Assembly: GCA_010279815.1 (NCBI GenBank)
Contig: QEOQ01000214.1
Location: forward strand, 1,081,496 to 1,145,495
DNA length: 64,000 nucleotides
Reading direction: 5' to 3'
Origin: Brachionus plicatilis
Taxonomy: Eukaryota > Rotifera > Eurotatoria > Ploima > Brachionidae
Shown here: in pieces, positions 35,888 to 47,655 of the stretch
Numbering within the stretch: position 1 is the first letter of the stretch
Layout of the letters: each line of letters opens with the position of its first letter
Notes under the pieces: model-generated
Databases searched by the model: none
Told to the model about the DNA's origin: nothing
The model's input: the letters and a program-made list of their open reading frames with translations, nothing else
Position numbers and translations under genes: made by a program

Positions 35888-36444
35888 GGAGGAATTCTTT
35901 CCCCTTTTTTTTTAAACTTTTTTATGAACGAGTTAATAACCGAAACAATAAAACTTGATTTAGGTGCCAAACTAGCCGGAATCAATATTTCAATTATTGC
36001 TTACTGTGATAACTTAATTATTTTGTCACTTGTAGCTAGACATGTACAGGTCCTACTAGATGTAATTTCAGTTTATGCAAAAAATGGAAAATTGAGTTCA
36101 ATGTTAAAAAGTCCTCGATCCTGAAATGGACAAAATATTGTAACGACATAGAGATTAATCTAGGTGAGTTAAAAATTCCTGAACACAAAAGTTTGATATA
36201 TTTAGGCCTACCAATTGGAGACCAAAACTTTGTAAATAGTTTTATTGATGAAAAAATGACATCAGTAGAAAAAAGTCTCTACTCATTGTATCCTCTAGGA
36301 TGTAAACCTAGACACATGGCACCTGAGATGATCGGCTTTCTGTACAAGCAGTATTGTCAATCAATCCTTAGATATTCAATGGACAATCTTTTTATAAGCG
36401 AGTCTAAATTAAATCAATATACGTTGACATTTTTTGATAACTAA
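35888..36444 (+). pseudogene. LINE reverse-transcriptase fragment with altered catalytic motif
   Basis: Starts GGILSPFFLNFFMNELI (RT block before the catalytic loop), continues NISIIAYCDNLIILS, where the usual (F/Y)xDD has become YCDN, so one catalytic aspartate is lost. A frame change near 36110 is needed to continue as LKWTKYCNDIEINLGELKIP, SLIYLGLPIGD and YCQSILRYSMDNLF. Frameshift plus motif loss make it dead. The 5' and 3' parts of the element are missing. Confidence 0.8.
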
Positions 36445-37107
36445 TTCATATAACTAATACATCATAAATTCTGTTTTCAAAACTGTCACTGAAAAACTCG
36501 ATATGAGTAAATTTACCAAATTTTACTTTCGTAATTTTACGTTAATTTTCATAAAATTACGGAATTTGACGTATGTATTACCATTCCCCATATTTTTACA
36601 TGATGCTAAAATATTGGATTAAGGTATATATATATTATATTTTCAAAGTTTCTTCTGCAATGTCTAATATTTTACACAGTGTTAAATACTTGCGATTTAC
36701 TGCACGCATGAGATCTTAGTATTGCATTGTGCTGACAACTCGGAGTAGATACTCAAACAAATGATAAAAATTTGCGCAACTTCACTGAACTAAAAGACTG
36801 AGTTTAAATTTTTTTATTTGCAATAAAATTGTTGAAAAAAAAAAAGAAGCAAAAAATAACACATATTGTCACAATTCTAATTACACATTCAAATCGAGAC
36901 CATAAACAAGAAGAAGCCAACAAAAACAAACAAGCCCACAATTTTTTTATTTTTAAAGAGACATACAAAAATCATTTTTTATCAATACCAAACAAATTTT
37001 TTTTATCATTTATTGATAATACTTGAAACTAAATTTAATAAAATATTCACAATTAAAATCGAAAAGAGAAAGAAACAAAAAAAAAAAAGAATGTGTTAGA
37101 GTAAACT
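36445..37107. other. intergenic downstream of the FHA gene
   Basis: A TTTACGT-rich stretch at 36510-36590 resembles the interior of the elements at 15214-16544. CATATCGAGTTTT at 35829 recurs inverted at about 36490 and could bound an element that carries the RT fragment; weak. A TTTATT near 37009 may be the FHA gene polyadenylation signal. Confidence 0.3.
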
Positions 37108-40100
37108 TTAGTTTTGATTACGAATTGTGCGATTTGAGTGTCTTGTTGTAACTGCTGGCAAACTTGTCGAACCTTCCTCTTCCTCCACTTTTTCCTCTTC
37201 TTCTTCTTCTTCTGGATGCACCTTTTGCTCTGGTTGATCCGATGTTGCTTCACCAGACTCTTGGCCAGCCTTATCCTCTACGTCATCATTTAAATTTTCG
37301 TCACTGGACGAAATGGCTTTGTGCAGCTTGAACTTTTTGCTTGGCGTGTCCGCGTTATCAGTGGCCTTGGGCGTTTGACTGAGGCTCGAGTTGGGCGTCT
37401 TTCGTCTCTTTGAGTTGAAAAAAATTTTTGGCGACAACTCGGCCTCGGCCGACTGTTTTCTGAGCATTTTTTTAACATTGCCAAGAGTTTCGTTGTCTTC
37501 ATCGTCACTAGACTGGTCATTTTTTTTGGCGCGTCTACTCTTCTTCACCTTAGAATGTTCCTTGTCATTTGGCTTTGGTTTGGGACTAAGCTTGTCCTCT
37601 TCTTTGACCAGTCTTGGTCGGCCCCTTTTCTTGGGCTCGTGTTCAGTGTGAGATGTGTCCAGAGTTTTGCGCACACTCTCCGATTTTCTCTTTCGTTGCT
37701 CGTGGCCATTTTCTTCTTCTAGAGGCTGTGCGCCTCGCTTCGGTCTGACCACAAGATTGGGAGTGTTTCTGACGCGGAGACTAGACCTTCGGGCAACTTT
37801 GGCCTCGGGCTTTTGTTCACTGGCCTCTTCGGCTATGTTTTCGGTGTCCTCTCGTTCTGGCAGAGATATTCTGGTGGAGCGTCGCCGCTGTTTTTCTTCT
37901 GCTTTGGTCTCAGCGGGGCTCTTTTGAATTTTGGCCGTGTGGATGGAGCGCGGCCGGCCCTTGCCTCTGCGCGCCGGCACCACTGTTTGACTGGGCTGGG
38001 TGCCGCTGAGTTGGGATGTTTGCTCGGCAACAGATGTGTCCATGAGCGTTGACTCGATCATTATTTCATCGGGCAGCTTGTCTGGCTCGGCTAGGATTAT
38101 ATTTTTTTGATTTTTTAATTTTGCCAAGTCAATTTCATCGTCATCGTCGTCGTTTATAATTATGCTTTCGTCATTTAGGCAATTGTATTTTTTCACCTCA
38201 AAATCTGACGATTCTTTTTGGTCGTTTTTGTCTATGGGTATGGCTTTTTCTTCTTCTCGACTCAACCTGGTCACTGAAGATAGTCCGGGTCGGCCTATGC
38301 TTTTTTTTTTCGGTTCACTGTCGCTTTTTTTGGGTCGACCTCTTCTCTTTGGCTCATCTGTTTTCTTATCCTCATTGCTTGATTCCTTCATTTCTTCGCC
38401 ATCATCTTTTTGATGGTCAACATTTTCGGATTTTTTTTCCTCTTTACTTTCATCAGTCATTTTTTCATCAACTTTTTTTATTTCTGTTTCTTTTTGCATT
38501 TCCTTTATTTCATCAATCACTTTCTCACTCTCCTCTTTTTGACCAACATTGTTTATCTCTGTTTCCTCCTGACTTTCCTTCATTCCTTCAATCATTTTTT
38601 CACTCTCCCCTTTTAGATCAACGCTTTCGGACGTTTTTTCCTCTCTCTGACTTTCCTTCATTTTTTCAATCATTTTCCCATCCATCTCTTTTTCATCAAA
38701 ATTGTTTATCTCTGTTTCCTTCTGACTCTCCTTCATTTCATCAATCACTTTCTCACTCTCCTCTTTTTGACCAACATTTTCAGATGTTTTTTCTTCCTTC
38801 TGAACTTCTTTGAATTCATCAATTATTTTCCCATTCATTTCTTTTTGGTCAACAAATTCAGGCTTATTTTCCTTCTGACTCTCCTTCATTTCATCAATCA
38901 TTGTCTCACTCTCCTTTTTTTGATCAACATCTTCTATATCATCTTCCATTTGACTTTCCTTCATCTCTTCAATCATTGTCTCACTCTCCTTTTGATCAAC
39001 ATCTTGTATATCATCTTTCCTTTGACTTTCCCTGATTCCCTCAGTCATTTTCTCATCCATTTCTTTTTGATCAACATTTTCTATTTCATCTTCCCTTTGA
39101 CTTTCCTTGATTCCCTCATTCATTTTCTCATCCATCTCTTTTTGATCAGCCTTTCTTATTTCATCATCTCGCTGACTTTCCTTCATCTCTTCAATCATTG
39201 TCTCACTCTCCTTTTTTTGATCAACATCTTCTATATCATCTTTCCTTTGACTTTCCCTGATTCCCTCAGTCATTTTCTCATCCATTTCTTTTTGATCAAC
39301 ATTTTCTATTTCATCTTCCCTTTGACTTTCCTTGATTCCCTCATTCATTTTCTCATCCATCTCTTTTTGATCAGCCTTTCTTATTTCATCATCTCGCTGA
39401 CTTTCCTTCATTTCTTCAATCATTGTCTCACTCTCCTTTTTTTGATCAACATCTTCTATATCATCTTTCTTTTGACTCTCCTTCATTTCCTCAATCGTTG
39501 TCTCACTCTCCTTTTTTTGATCAGCATCTTCTATTTCATCTTCCCTTTGACTTTCCCTGATTCCCTCAGTCATTTTCTCATCCACTTCTTTTTGATCAAC
39601 ATCTTCCATTTCATCTTTCTTTTGACTTTCCTTGGTTCCCTCAATCATTGTCTCACTTTCTTGCAACTGAGTGTCAACCAAGACAGTTTTTGGCTCATCT
39701 CTATTAGTATCAGCAACAAGAAGAGTCTGTGTAAAGTCATCCGAGTGAATTGGTTCATTGATATTTTGTTGATCACGTGAGTCATCATTGCTTTCGTCTT
39801 GTTCCACAGTCATTGTCTCTGGTATGACAAGCGATTTGTTTGATACAACTGACTGATTGATGAACGACATGGACATGTGAAGTCTGAAGTCGGGACAGCT
39901 GGTGTTGTCAAGATTGTTGTCCTCGGGATCTGTGTCATCATTGAAAGGTTGGCTTTTATCGTCCTCGATCAGCATTGTTTCTTCCATGGTGTTCTGAATT
40001 TCGAGCAGACCGGGCTTTGTCTTGCTAGGACTTGCCACTTCATACAGGTCAACTGAGCTAGTTCGATTCAACTGCTGTTCTGCTACTTGATCATCTGTCA

Positions 40101-40646
40101 TCTGATAACAATAAATACAAGTTTGGCTTTTAAAAATGTTAATTTACTTTTTCTAGTTTGAATTTGAGCGCGCCTACTTCAATTTGGTCGTTGATGTTGA
40201 GCGTGGTTTTGTCTTCTTTGGTCAACTCAGTGTTGTTCAGTCTGGTTTTGTTCAAAGAGCCTTGATCAATCAAGACACACTGGTGTAGTTCGTGTGGGTC
40301 TTTGTTCAGATCTACTTGAATGCATCCGTGGTTACGCGATACCGACTTGATTTAATTTTTTTCAATTAATAAAATTTAAAGTGGAGAAAAATTTTTTTTT
40401 TACTTTATGTATCAAGCATATGTCGCTTGATTTGGAGCGTCCTAGTGTGGTCGAGCCAATGTTCAAGGGAAATATGGTGCTTTTGGTGACATGTGAAATT
40501 AATTTCAGACAGAGATTGGACATGTTGGCAGGCGTTTTTGAATTTTCGTCTGTGTGGCCATTTTGCTTGCTGGTCTCATTGGTCTCTATTTGCAGAGTGG
40601 CTATCTGTGTGTCTTGATTTTCTAGTTTTTGAGTTTCATCACTCAT
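37108..40646 (-). CDS. FHA-domain nuclear protein with SQ repeats and AT-hooks
   Basis: Three exons (40646-40404, 40345-40148, 40101-37108) in phase 0, 1144 residues. Residues ~45-147 are an FHA domain: FPLNIGSTTLGRSKSSD, SVSRNHG and DQGSLNKTRLN hold the phosphothreonine-reading GR, SxxH and GSxN positions. Residues ~295-715 are about 17 repeats of ~25 residues, 14 of them with an ESQ motif (S-Q is the site used by ATM/ATR kinases), between DQK(E/K) and acidic segments. Later come AT-hooks KRRGRPKK (~732), RRGKGRPR (~862) and KKRGRPRL (~972), then serine-rich basic sequence with SPKIFF (a possible PP1-docking K-I-x-F). The layout recalls MDC1/Drosophila MU2, but no C-terminal BRCT pair is seen, so I give no symbol; Ki-67-like is an alternative. 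A damage-signalling chromatin role is inference. Confidence 0.85.
39001..39450 (-). repeat. higher-order duplication inside the SQ-repeat region
   Basis: A 225 bp block (75 codons, three SQ units) is present twice in tandem with near-identical DNA: the sequence TTCTTTTTGATCAACATTTT at 39061 recurs at 39286. Recent unequal exchange within the coding repeat is the simple explanation. The frame is kept in both. Confidence 0.8.
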
Positions 40647-41017
40647 TTTTGTAGTCTAAAATTTTCAAATGGTTAGTCACGGCTACACGTTATGTATATA
40701 AAGTAGAATTTTATTTTTATTTTTAAATTAAAAAAGAAAAGTATACACCAAAAAATGCATAAAGTTGTAAGTGCATATTCATTTTTGTTTTGAAAACGAA
40801 TTTGTATGTGACTTTAAAAAAAAATTCAACTTATTTTCAAATTTAACTTAACATTTGTTTGTGAAGATGTCTTGATCAGCAAAATGAGGTGCAATTTTTT
40901 GGGCCTTTAATTCTTTTATCAGCTAATTATTCTTTTTGTCAGAAAATTTGTCCATTTATATTCTAATTAATTTTTGTCAACAGCATTTTTTAAAGTCATA
41001 AAAAAATTTACACAGAA
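40647..41017. other. upstream region of the FHA gene, nothing recognised
   Basis: Probably contains the promoter on the minus strand; no clear TATA box or motif supported. Confidence 0.3.
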
Positions 41018-41371
41018 TGCCAATGTGAAATTTTAGTACAAAAATTACAGTACAAAAAGTAAAAACGCTATAATTTATTTTCTAATTGTGCAAAAATAGT
41101 TCTATAAAAAGTACAATTTTGTACAAATTTTTTGCAACCAAATTCCAGGCTCTGCAAAAACTCTGCAACTTATTGCATTTTTTAATCAAATATTTTTTAA
41201 TGGTGTGCATTTAACAGAAAATTGCAGAGTTTTTGCAGAGCCTGGAATTTGGTTGCAAAAAATTTGTACAATATTGTACTTTTTATAGAACTATTTTTGC
41301 ACAAATAGAAAATAAATTATAGCGTTTTTACTTTTTGTACTGTAATTTTTGTACAAAAATTTCACATTGCC
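41018..41371. mobile_element. foldback element with ~150 bp arms
   Basis: Arms at about 41018-41165 and 41218-41371 are near-perfect reverse complements, sharing CAATGTGAAATTTT, AAAACGCTATAATTTATTTTC, CTATAAAAAGTACAAT and AATTCCAGGCTCTGCAAAAA; the loop is ~50 bp. CACAGAA flanks both sides (41011-41017, 41372-41378); with one further base it would be a 7-of-8 match to an octamer duplication. No coding content. Confidence 0.85.
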
Positions 41372-42369
41372 CACAGAACCCGTTATAAAACTAGATGACT
41401 TTACAATTTGTCATCAATGAATATTGTGAAAAAAAGCCTAACGCCTATAAATATAGCTGCCCTACACTTCATTAGGCAGCTTTCGAAGTCTTTTATCTTT
41501 TAATTTAATAAAAACAGCTGACCCGCGGTTCGCCCACCGGTCAGCCACCATTTTATTAAGCTTAATTATTTGGATTGTTTGTTTTATCTTGCTGAAAATC
41601 AATCTAGTTAAATTGACAAAACAATAGTGCAAAAATTATTGTGACAAAATGCTCAATTTTTATTAGTCTTTATTTGAATCTTATTGGAAAGGGATAACAA
41701 TAGTTTGGAGAATTGAAATCGATAAAAAGAGTGGATTTAAAGAAGCTGTACTTGTAAATTCTGACTTAAAAACTTCTTTTGTAAACATTTCATAGCGGTG
41801 TCAAGAAGGCTAAATCTCTGCCCAGTACCTCTGCAAGCATAATGTTTACCAATAGGTCAAAAACGTTGATAATGAATATTTTTTATGCAATTTAAAAAAA
41901 ATAGCTGTAAAAAAAATTAGCTACTGAAAAAAATTATTTAGCATGTTTTTAATAGCTAATATATTTACAAATGCTTGAAATGATAAAATGTAATGATCAA
42001 AATGGAAAAACCTTTCTCGACCTAATATCAACAGCTTTTTAAAAAAATTAATTGACAAAATTTTTATGCTAAAAATTATGTAAAAATCAAGTTATTCTTT
42101 TTGTATACAATTTTTCAATATTTATTTTTTATATAATTTTATATTAACAAAAACAGTTATAAGAATACTATTTTTAAATAATTTCTAAAAAAAAAATTTT
42201 TACTTCACTTAATTTAAGATTTTTCTCTTTTCAAATTGTATTTTTATTTTTATATTTTTACATTTTTTTTTATAATTTTACATCGCCCGAATTAGCGTTA
42301 AATTGAATCTAATAAATAGATAAATAAATATTTACAAATACGGCTTATTTGGATAAATGATCAATCTAA
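41372..42369. other. intergenic with a repeat-family tail
   Basis: At about 42284-42335 TTTTACATCGCCCGAATTAG is followed by GATAAATAAATA, similar to the tail at 8686 (CTACATCGCC..GCGTT..ATTGAA plus AATA units). No gene recognised. A short GC-richer stretch lies at 41520-41550. Confidence 0.35.
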
Positions 42370-43040
42370 GCTACCATATTTAACAATAATAATAATAAAC
42401 CTACAGCAGACTAACTGCTGGGCAATGCTATATCTAGCCTTGCTAAGGAAGATGTCTGATTTAAAATATGTCTTAAAAAGATTATGCTAATAGGAAAAAT
42501 TAATAATTTTTGTTTCAAAAATTTATTTATTTATTTGTTTTCTGTACCAAGCTAAAGCTCCTTCAGAATAAGTTAAAAAGTAAAATAAAAAAAAATAAAA
42601 TAAAAATAAAATTAAAGTTAATAAAATGAGATATAAAAAAGAATCAAAATAAAGTAAACAAGCTAAAAAAATTAAAGTTGAAAAGACATAAATTGGAAAA
42701 GATTGTTACATGTGGAAGATGTTTAAATAGTTCAAGTTTCAGGAAAAAAAGAAGAAAAAGTAAGGTAGCAATTACACAATGGAGTTGGGTATTCAATATG
42801 TCTTGATTCGAAACCTTCTTTGTATTCCTTCACCAGTCTTTCAACCAATGGAATAGAATGACTTAGTCCTGTCCCAACATATCTCTCACTCAATTCAAAA
42901 AAAGTTACCCTGTTTGTTTTTAAATTCATTTTTAAATTTAGCATTTACTACCTCTATTGATAATTCATTCCACGCATTCACCACTTGATTTGTTAGAAAG
43001 TTCTCTCTAATCTTCATACATTTAAATCTAAAAATCAACA
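42370..43040 (-). pseudogene. LINE relic: RT C-terminus and 3' tail
   Basis: On the minus strand 43040-42895 reads CMKIRENFLTNQVVNAWNEL and on to FKNEFKNKQGNFF-stop, the usual end of CR1/Jockey-type RT and alike to the element at 53.7-55.3 kb (NFLTNRVVN). The 3' region continues to a TTATTATTATTATTG tail at about 42384-42399. The rest of the element is missing. Confidence 0.65.
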
Positions 43041-43648
43041 AAATTCGAAAAAGCGTTTGACTGATTAGTTAGGAACCAAATATCATGGGATTTTCATCAG
43101 CTAATTTTTACAATTAAAAGAAACTCATTCTTTTGAGAATGTGAGTTGTGTGTAACTTTTTCCTCTAATTAACCTCACATTTTGGCTATTAATCAAACTT
43201 GTTATTAATGCATAATTAAATTAACATAATCTTGTTTTTTTTATTTATGGACAAAGATAGCATGTTGAATACAAAGCCATTGAAACTATCTATTTAGACA
43301 AATCTAATCAAACATCAGTTGACATTCTTACACAAAATCTTTTAAATATATTAAAAAAAACTCGCTTTAATATTAAAGTAAAATATATTATAATATATAT
43401 TAAAATGTATAAAATCCAAACTTGTATAAAAGTCACAAGTCAAGTGCAAGTCAGGACTTTGACTTGTTCCAAAAATTTTAAAAATTATAGTCATACATTT
43501 TTTTATATCTTGATTTTTTATACATTTTTCTATTTAATAATTTATTTCTAAGATTTTTTTGATTTTTTTGATTTTTTTTCAACCAATTTCAACATTTCCT
43601 TAAATGAGAAATTATATTAAAAGTTAATATTAGGTTTTTACTTATATA

Positions 43649-43790
43649 CCGAGTTCTAAATTTCGCATTTTAACCATTGGAAACATGCATTTCAATCGAT
43701 TTATCTTGTGGTTTCCATCAATACTTAATACTTGGCCACAATTTCGAAACTTACAATTCTCAATTTGAGCTAGTACACCCCAAATTTTAC
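43649..43790 (-). pseudogene. KDZ-like transposase fragment
   Basis: Reads VLAQIENCKFRNCGQVLSID then GNHKINRLKCMFP and stops. The C..C..VLSIDGNHKxxRxxC pattern resembles the IDGN signature of Kyakuja-Dileera-Zisupton type transposases; this is from memory of the motif only. Too short to be functional. Confidence 0.35.
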
Positions 43791-43797
43791 TACCCAG

Positions 43798-43975
43798 TCA
43801 CATAAAAAACGATGATTAATCGATGAAAATTGATAGATGAATCATTAATGAGTTAGAAACCATTTCATCGAAATTCAAGAAAATTAGAATATTTCATCGG
43901 AAATAATAGATGAAAAAATACTCTAATACATTATAATTTTTTTAATTTTTCAGATTATTTTTAAGAAAACAATAA
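43798..43975. repeat. dispersed repeat, copy 2
   Basis: Same block as 34840-35010: CAGTCACATAAAAAACGATG, GATTAATCGATGAAAATT, AGATGAATCATTAATGAGTT and AGAATATTTCATCGGAAATAA. Orientation is the same. Confidence 0.65.
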
Positions 43976-44139
43976 TAATCAGAAGTTTTAAAAGCATAAG
44001 TTTTTTTTCCAAATTTTTACAAAGTTTATCTACACTTTTGATTCATTAAAGACCTCAATTCACTTTTTCTCAATTGAAAAAAATTAATTTTTTACTTTTA
44101 AGTAAATCATTAGCTTTAGAATTGTGCTTTATTGTCTTT

Positions 44140-44949
44140 TAACTAGACTAAAGACAGCTTGAGTTCATAATCGTTGGATCAAAAGTTTCCCAGATTATAC
44201 TGATCCATTGTATTATTTGCCCATAACCGGGCGATCTAAGATTGTTTGCTTTAGTGTACGTTTTTTCTATGTTTATTAGTCATTCATTCCAAAAATTTCG
44301 GTACAAAGATTTCGAAGGTCTACACCATGCTATATCCGCTGGCTGTAAGAGATTTGTTAGTCTTTTTGGAACAAATGTTAAATCGATGTTTGCAGCCCCA
44401 AGTTAATTACTGACCAACTGTGTGCAATGACATGGAGCGCAATCCATTAAACAAGTCCAGTCTCTCAAGCTCATTTACGATCATGTACGGATGTAAGATC
44501 TTATCTACGTATTGATGACTAATGATAGAGTCATTATTACTCAGCATTAAAGCTTTAGTTGTCATCATTTTTTTGTTTACACATACTCCGCTTCGTCTCT
44601 TTTCTAATATCCATTTATATAGATCTGTTTCGAGCATAGGATAGTGAGCAGTGTCACCTCTGGAAATTCTAAACTTATTTTTTGTATTGCTTTCTCAAGC
44701 AGTTCGGGCTTTGATCGAATCCAAGTTCTAATTGTTTTTCTATCCACTCTAAACCTCCTGGCTATCTAACTAATATCTTTTTTTCTGCATTTCTTACTGC
44801 AGCAATTTTATAAGTAAAGCGATACGCATGACGAAATCTAGCTGATTATTTTGAATTAACATAATGTAATAAAAAACCCTGGGGTTATAGTATATTCTTA
44901 AGTATACTATGCAGCCTTTAACCCCGGGGTAGTTTGCAAGGTTTTACTG
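44140..44949 (-). mobile_element. pogo/Tigger-type transposon relic
   Basis: Minus strand. The 5' end CAGTAAAACCTTGCAAACTA next to TA (44950-44951) fits Tigger-type terminal repeats. Broken frames then give YKIAAVRNAEKK, ARRFRVDRKTIRTWI, METDLYKWILEKRRSGVCV-like CENP-B HTH sequence (44407-44637), later VPKRLTNLLQPADIAWCRP of the DDE domain and IIQWISIIWETFDPTIM near the end. Order matches pogo transposases, but the middle of the DDE region is missing and stops and frameshifts are frequent. No right terminal repeat found. Confidence 0.8.
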
Positions 44950-45291
44950 TACTCTTTGGATTTTCAATAAAAAAAATAGTTGAAATTTAAAGAATTTCCT
45001 AGATTATTTGTGCAATTAGACAGGAATTTTTATTCTACTTATTAAGAATAGAACGTTTTGCATATAATTTCTAGACTTAAATATTGCAACATTTCTGATT
45101 TCATGTTAAATTCGAAATACTAATTTTTAACTTTTTAAAATAATTTAGTCAAACATAGAAATAATAAAGAAAACAGCCTTAGACTTGTTCAAGATTTAAA
45201 GAAAATTATATATTTAATTTTTTTAATAGCACTTAATCGACGTTTTTTTTTGATAAAAATAAAAAAAATTGAAAAAAAACTTATTTAAAGG

Positions 45292-46449
45292 TTAAAATAT
45301 TATTTCTTTGTATTCGTTTTCATTTTCAAAATTGCCTGCAATTTTCCTCCAAAATGAGTCCGTTAATTCATCTAAAATATTTTCTGATACAGATTCTAAT
45401 TCACCAGCATTTAAATAGTTTGAGTTATGCGAAGTTAATTTTTTTCTTTCAAAAATTTCTTCTTCATTGTTATTATCACCTTTCATTGAATCTTCATTTC
45501 TAGTTCCTTGCTGTTTTAAATTTTAAGCTCTTGTAATTAAAATTTTAGTTAAAAATTCCATTTCACAACAATTTTTACTTCTAGTAGCATTCCGTTTTGC
45601 TAAATTAGAAATACATATTGATGAATTTAACTGTGGTTTTTCTTCGCGAAACCTTATTTCTAGAAGTTAAGCTTTATTCTAATAATGTAATAATACTTTT
45701 TGAAATATTTATTTGTTCGAAGAAGAACTATTCTGAGTCGAGAAGTCAAGGAATTCAACTGGTATTCTAAATCATCTCCTAGTTGATTATCGTTTTTCTC
45801 AGAATCACTCATATAAGTAACTCTGTCTTTGTCTTGTCAATTTTATTTCTATAAAATAAAAACTTTTAAGAATATTAATAAATTAAAAAGATCTCAAACT
45901 TTTCGAATTTCAGGAATCATCTTCAAGCAATTTTTTTTTTATTCCATTTTTTGAATCTAAAGGGCCTTTTTTGTTGATGAAGTTAAAAATCAGTAAATTA
46001 AATCTATTTAAAAATATTATTACCAGACAAGCATTTGATATAATCAGAAGGGTTGATTCCATTATATTTGAGAATCGAAATAGCAGCAATGTTGTTTTTT
46101 ATTTGAATTTGATTTATTTAGGTCGTCTTTTTTGAATTCAAAAATTTCATCGCTTTGAAAAAATAGAATTTTAGATCTCGGACTTTTTGGTTTTTTTTTG
46201 AATCTTTGGGAGCTTTAAGGTATTCTTATCCAAATCATCCTTTATTTCGGGAAAGTTAAGAGAATAATCAATATCACCATAATCAGCCAAACAAATATTA
46301 TTTTTGTTAAAATAATTTACTTAATTTTCTGTTTTAATTAGAGTCTCTTCACTTACAGCATTAAACTTGTTAGGGTGTCTAGCTATCGATAAAATAGCTG
46401 ATTCTAGCTTTGAGTTTATTCGATTAATATTTAAATTCAGTTGATTCAT
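45292..46449 (-). pseudogene. unrecognised decayed protein-coding region
   Basis: Protein-like stretches follow each other on the minus strand in shifting frames: MNQLNLNINRINSKLESAIL, an in-frame TAA, ICLADYGDIDYSLNFPEIK, then ISILKYNGINPSDYIKCL, then MSDSEKNDNQLGDDLEYQLN, and finally LDELTDSFWRKIAGNFENEN before the stop at 45292. Serine-acid rich with hydrophobic patches. Some gaps could be introns, but several stops and frame changes lack splice signals. I do not recognise the family; an element-encoded protein is one possibility. Confidence 0.45.
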
Positions 46450-47297
46450 TCAAGTTTAGAAATCGATTAAATAAACAAAAATTTTAATAAAATTAATTTC
46501 TAAGTTAAAGAAAACTAATTTCAATATAAAACATATATTGACCATGAATAATAGTCTTGAAATAAGAGAAAGGGGTCCGGGTTTGCATAATTAAAGAGAA
46601 AATTTTAGAATATTATTTAATATCCATTAATACTTTCTGTTAATTTTAAGAAATTTATTTTTTTTTACTTTATTTTAAAAATATATCGAGGATTTTCACA
46701 TTAAAATAAAATAAAAAATAAAATTTTTCAAAAATTATAAAAAAAAATTAATTGAATAGTTGAACAGTTAAAATATTGAAAGAAATATTGAAAAATATTT
46801 AAAGGTGTTTTAAATGAAAAAAAGAATAAATTTATAGAATGCGAACTTTACATCAAGGAATTATCAATACATAGAAATTTTAAAATTGAATAAAACATAA
46901 ATATGTTTATTTTCATTATAACGGGTGTTCAATAATAAATGACCGTTTTTGTGCAATAGAAAAAAATGTGTTCCAGTCAGTCAAAATGACTGAAATTTTA
47001 TACACATAAACTAACACCTTTCTTGTTTGAGAAAAGGGTGTTAATAACTTTCCACATCTAGTAAAACGGGAACAGGGCCAAATCATCTAAACCGACTTTT
47101 GACCAAAAATGTCCTCGAAGGTTTGAATTTTAACAATTTTTGATATACACATATTCTGATGTGAAATTTTATGCTGATTAAATTGAGCCATAAATCATTT
47201 CTCTATCATGTTCCGTTCGAAAAATATCTTAAAAAACCGCCAAAAAATTACCACTTTGTAAAATTCCAAAAAAATGCTGTTTTTGATTCTTTTTGCT
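46450..47297. other. intergenic, nothing recognised
   Basis: A/T-rich. GGGTGTTCAATAATAAATGA at 46923 could be the end of a DNA transposon, but no mirrored partner was found in the window. Confidence 0.3.
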
Positions 47298-47655
47298 TTA
47301 ACTTTCTATAGAAACATTCGATCCAAATAAAATTTTGCACAATCATAGATGACTAAATAAGCTTTAAATAAACATATTTAATTTGTAGGTTTCACTTTTG
47401 TTTTGACCAAGGAGTCTTGAATAAACAAAAATTTTGTATCTCATTTTTATGAATGTTTTGATCTAAGTGCTTAAAGTAAAATATCTAAAAAGTATACTTA
47501 AATATAAGCTAAATAAATCTAGTTTCTAAAAATATATAGGACTAAAGGGTGGTACTTTTGATCTTTGAAATAAAATCAACTAAATTATGCTTTAATTAAG
47601 AAAGTTTTAAAAATTTTTATTTTTGAATTTTTTGAATTTTTACTTATTTTAAACC
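47298..47655. repeat. ~355 bp dispersed repeat, copy 1
   Basis: Nearly identical to 51184-51542 in the same orientation, starting AACTTTCTATAGAAACATTC and ending TTTTTACTTATTTTAA(A)CCC. No reading frame. Copy 1 ends inside the stop codon of the MORN gene, so it supplies that gene's stop and 3' flank. Confidence 0.8.

Noticed and set aside
38767..39780. 337-codon open frame on the plus strand, rich in Phe, Leu and His
   Set aside because: It is the exact antisense of the SQ-repeat coding region of the FHA gene; repetitive DNA keeps the opposite frame open.
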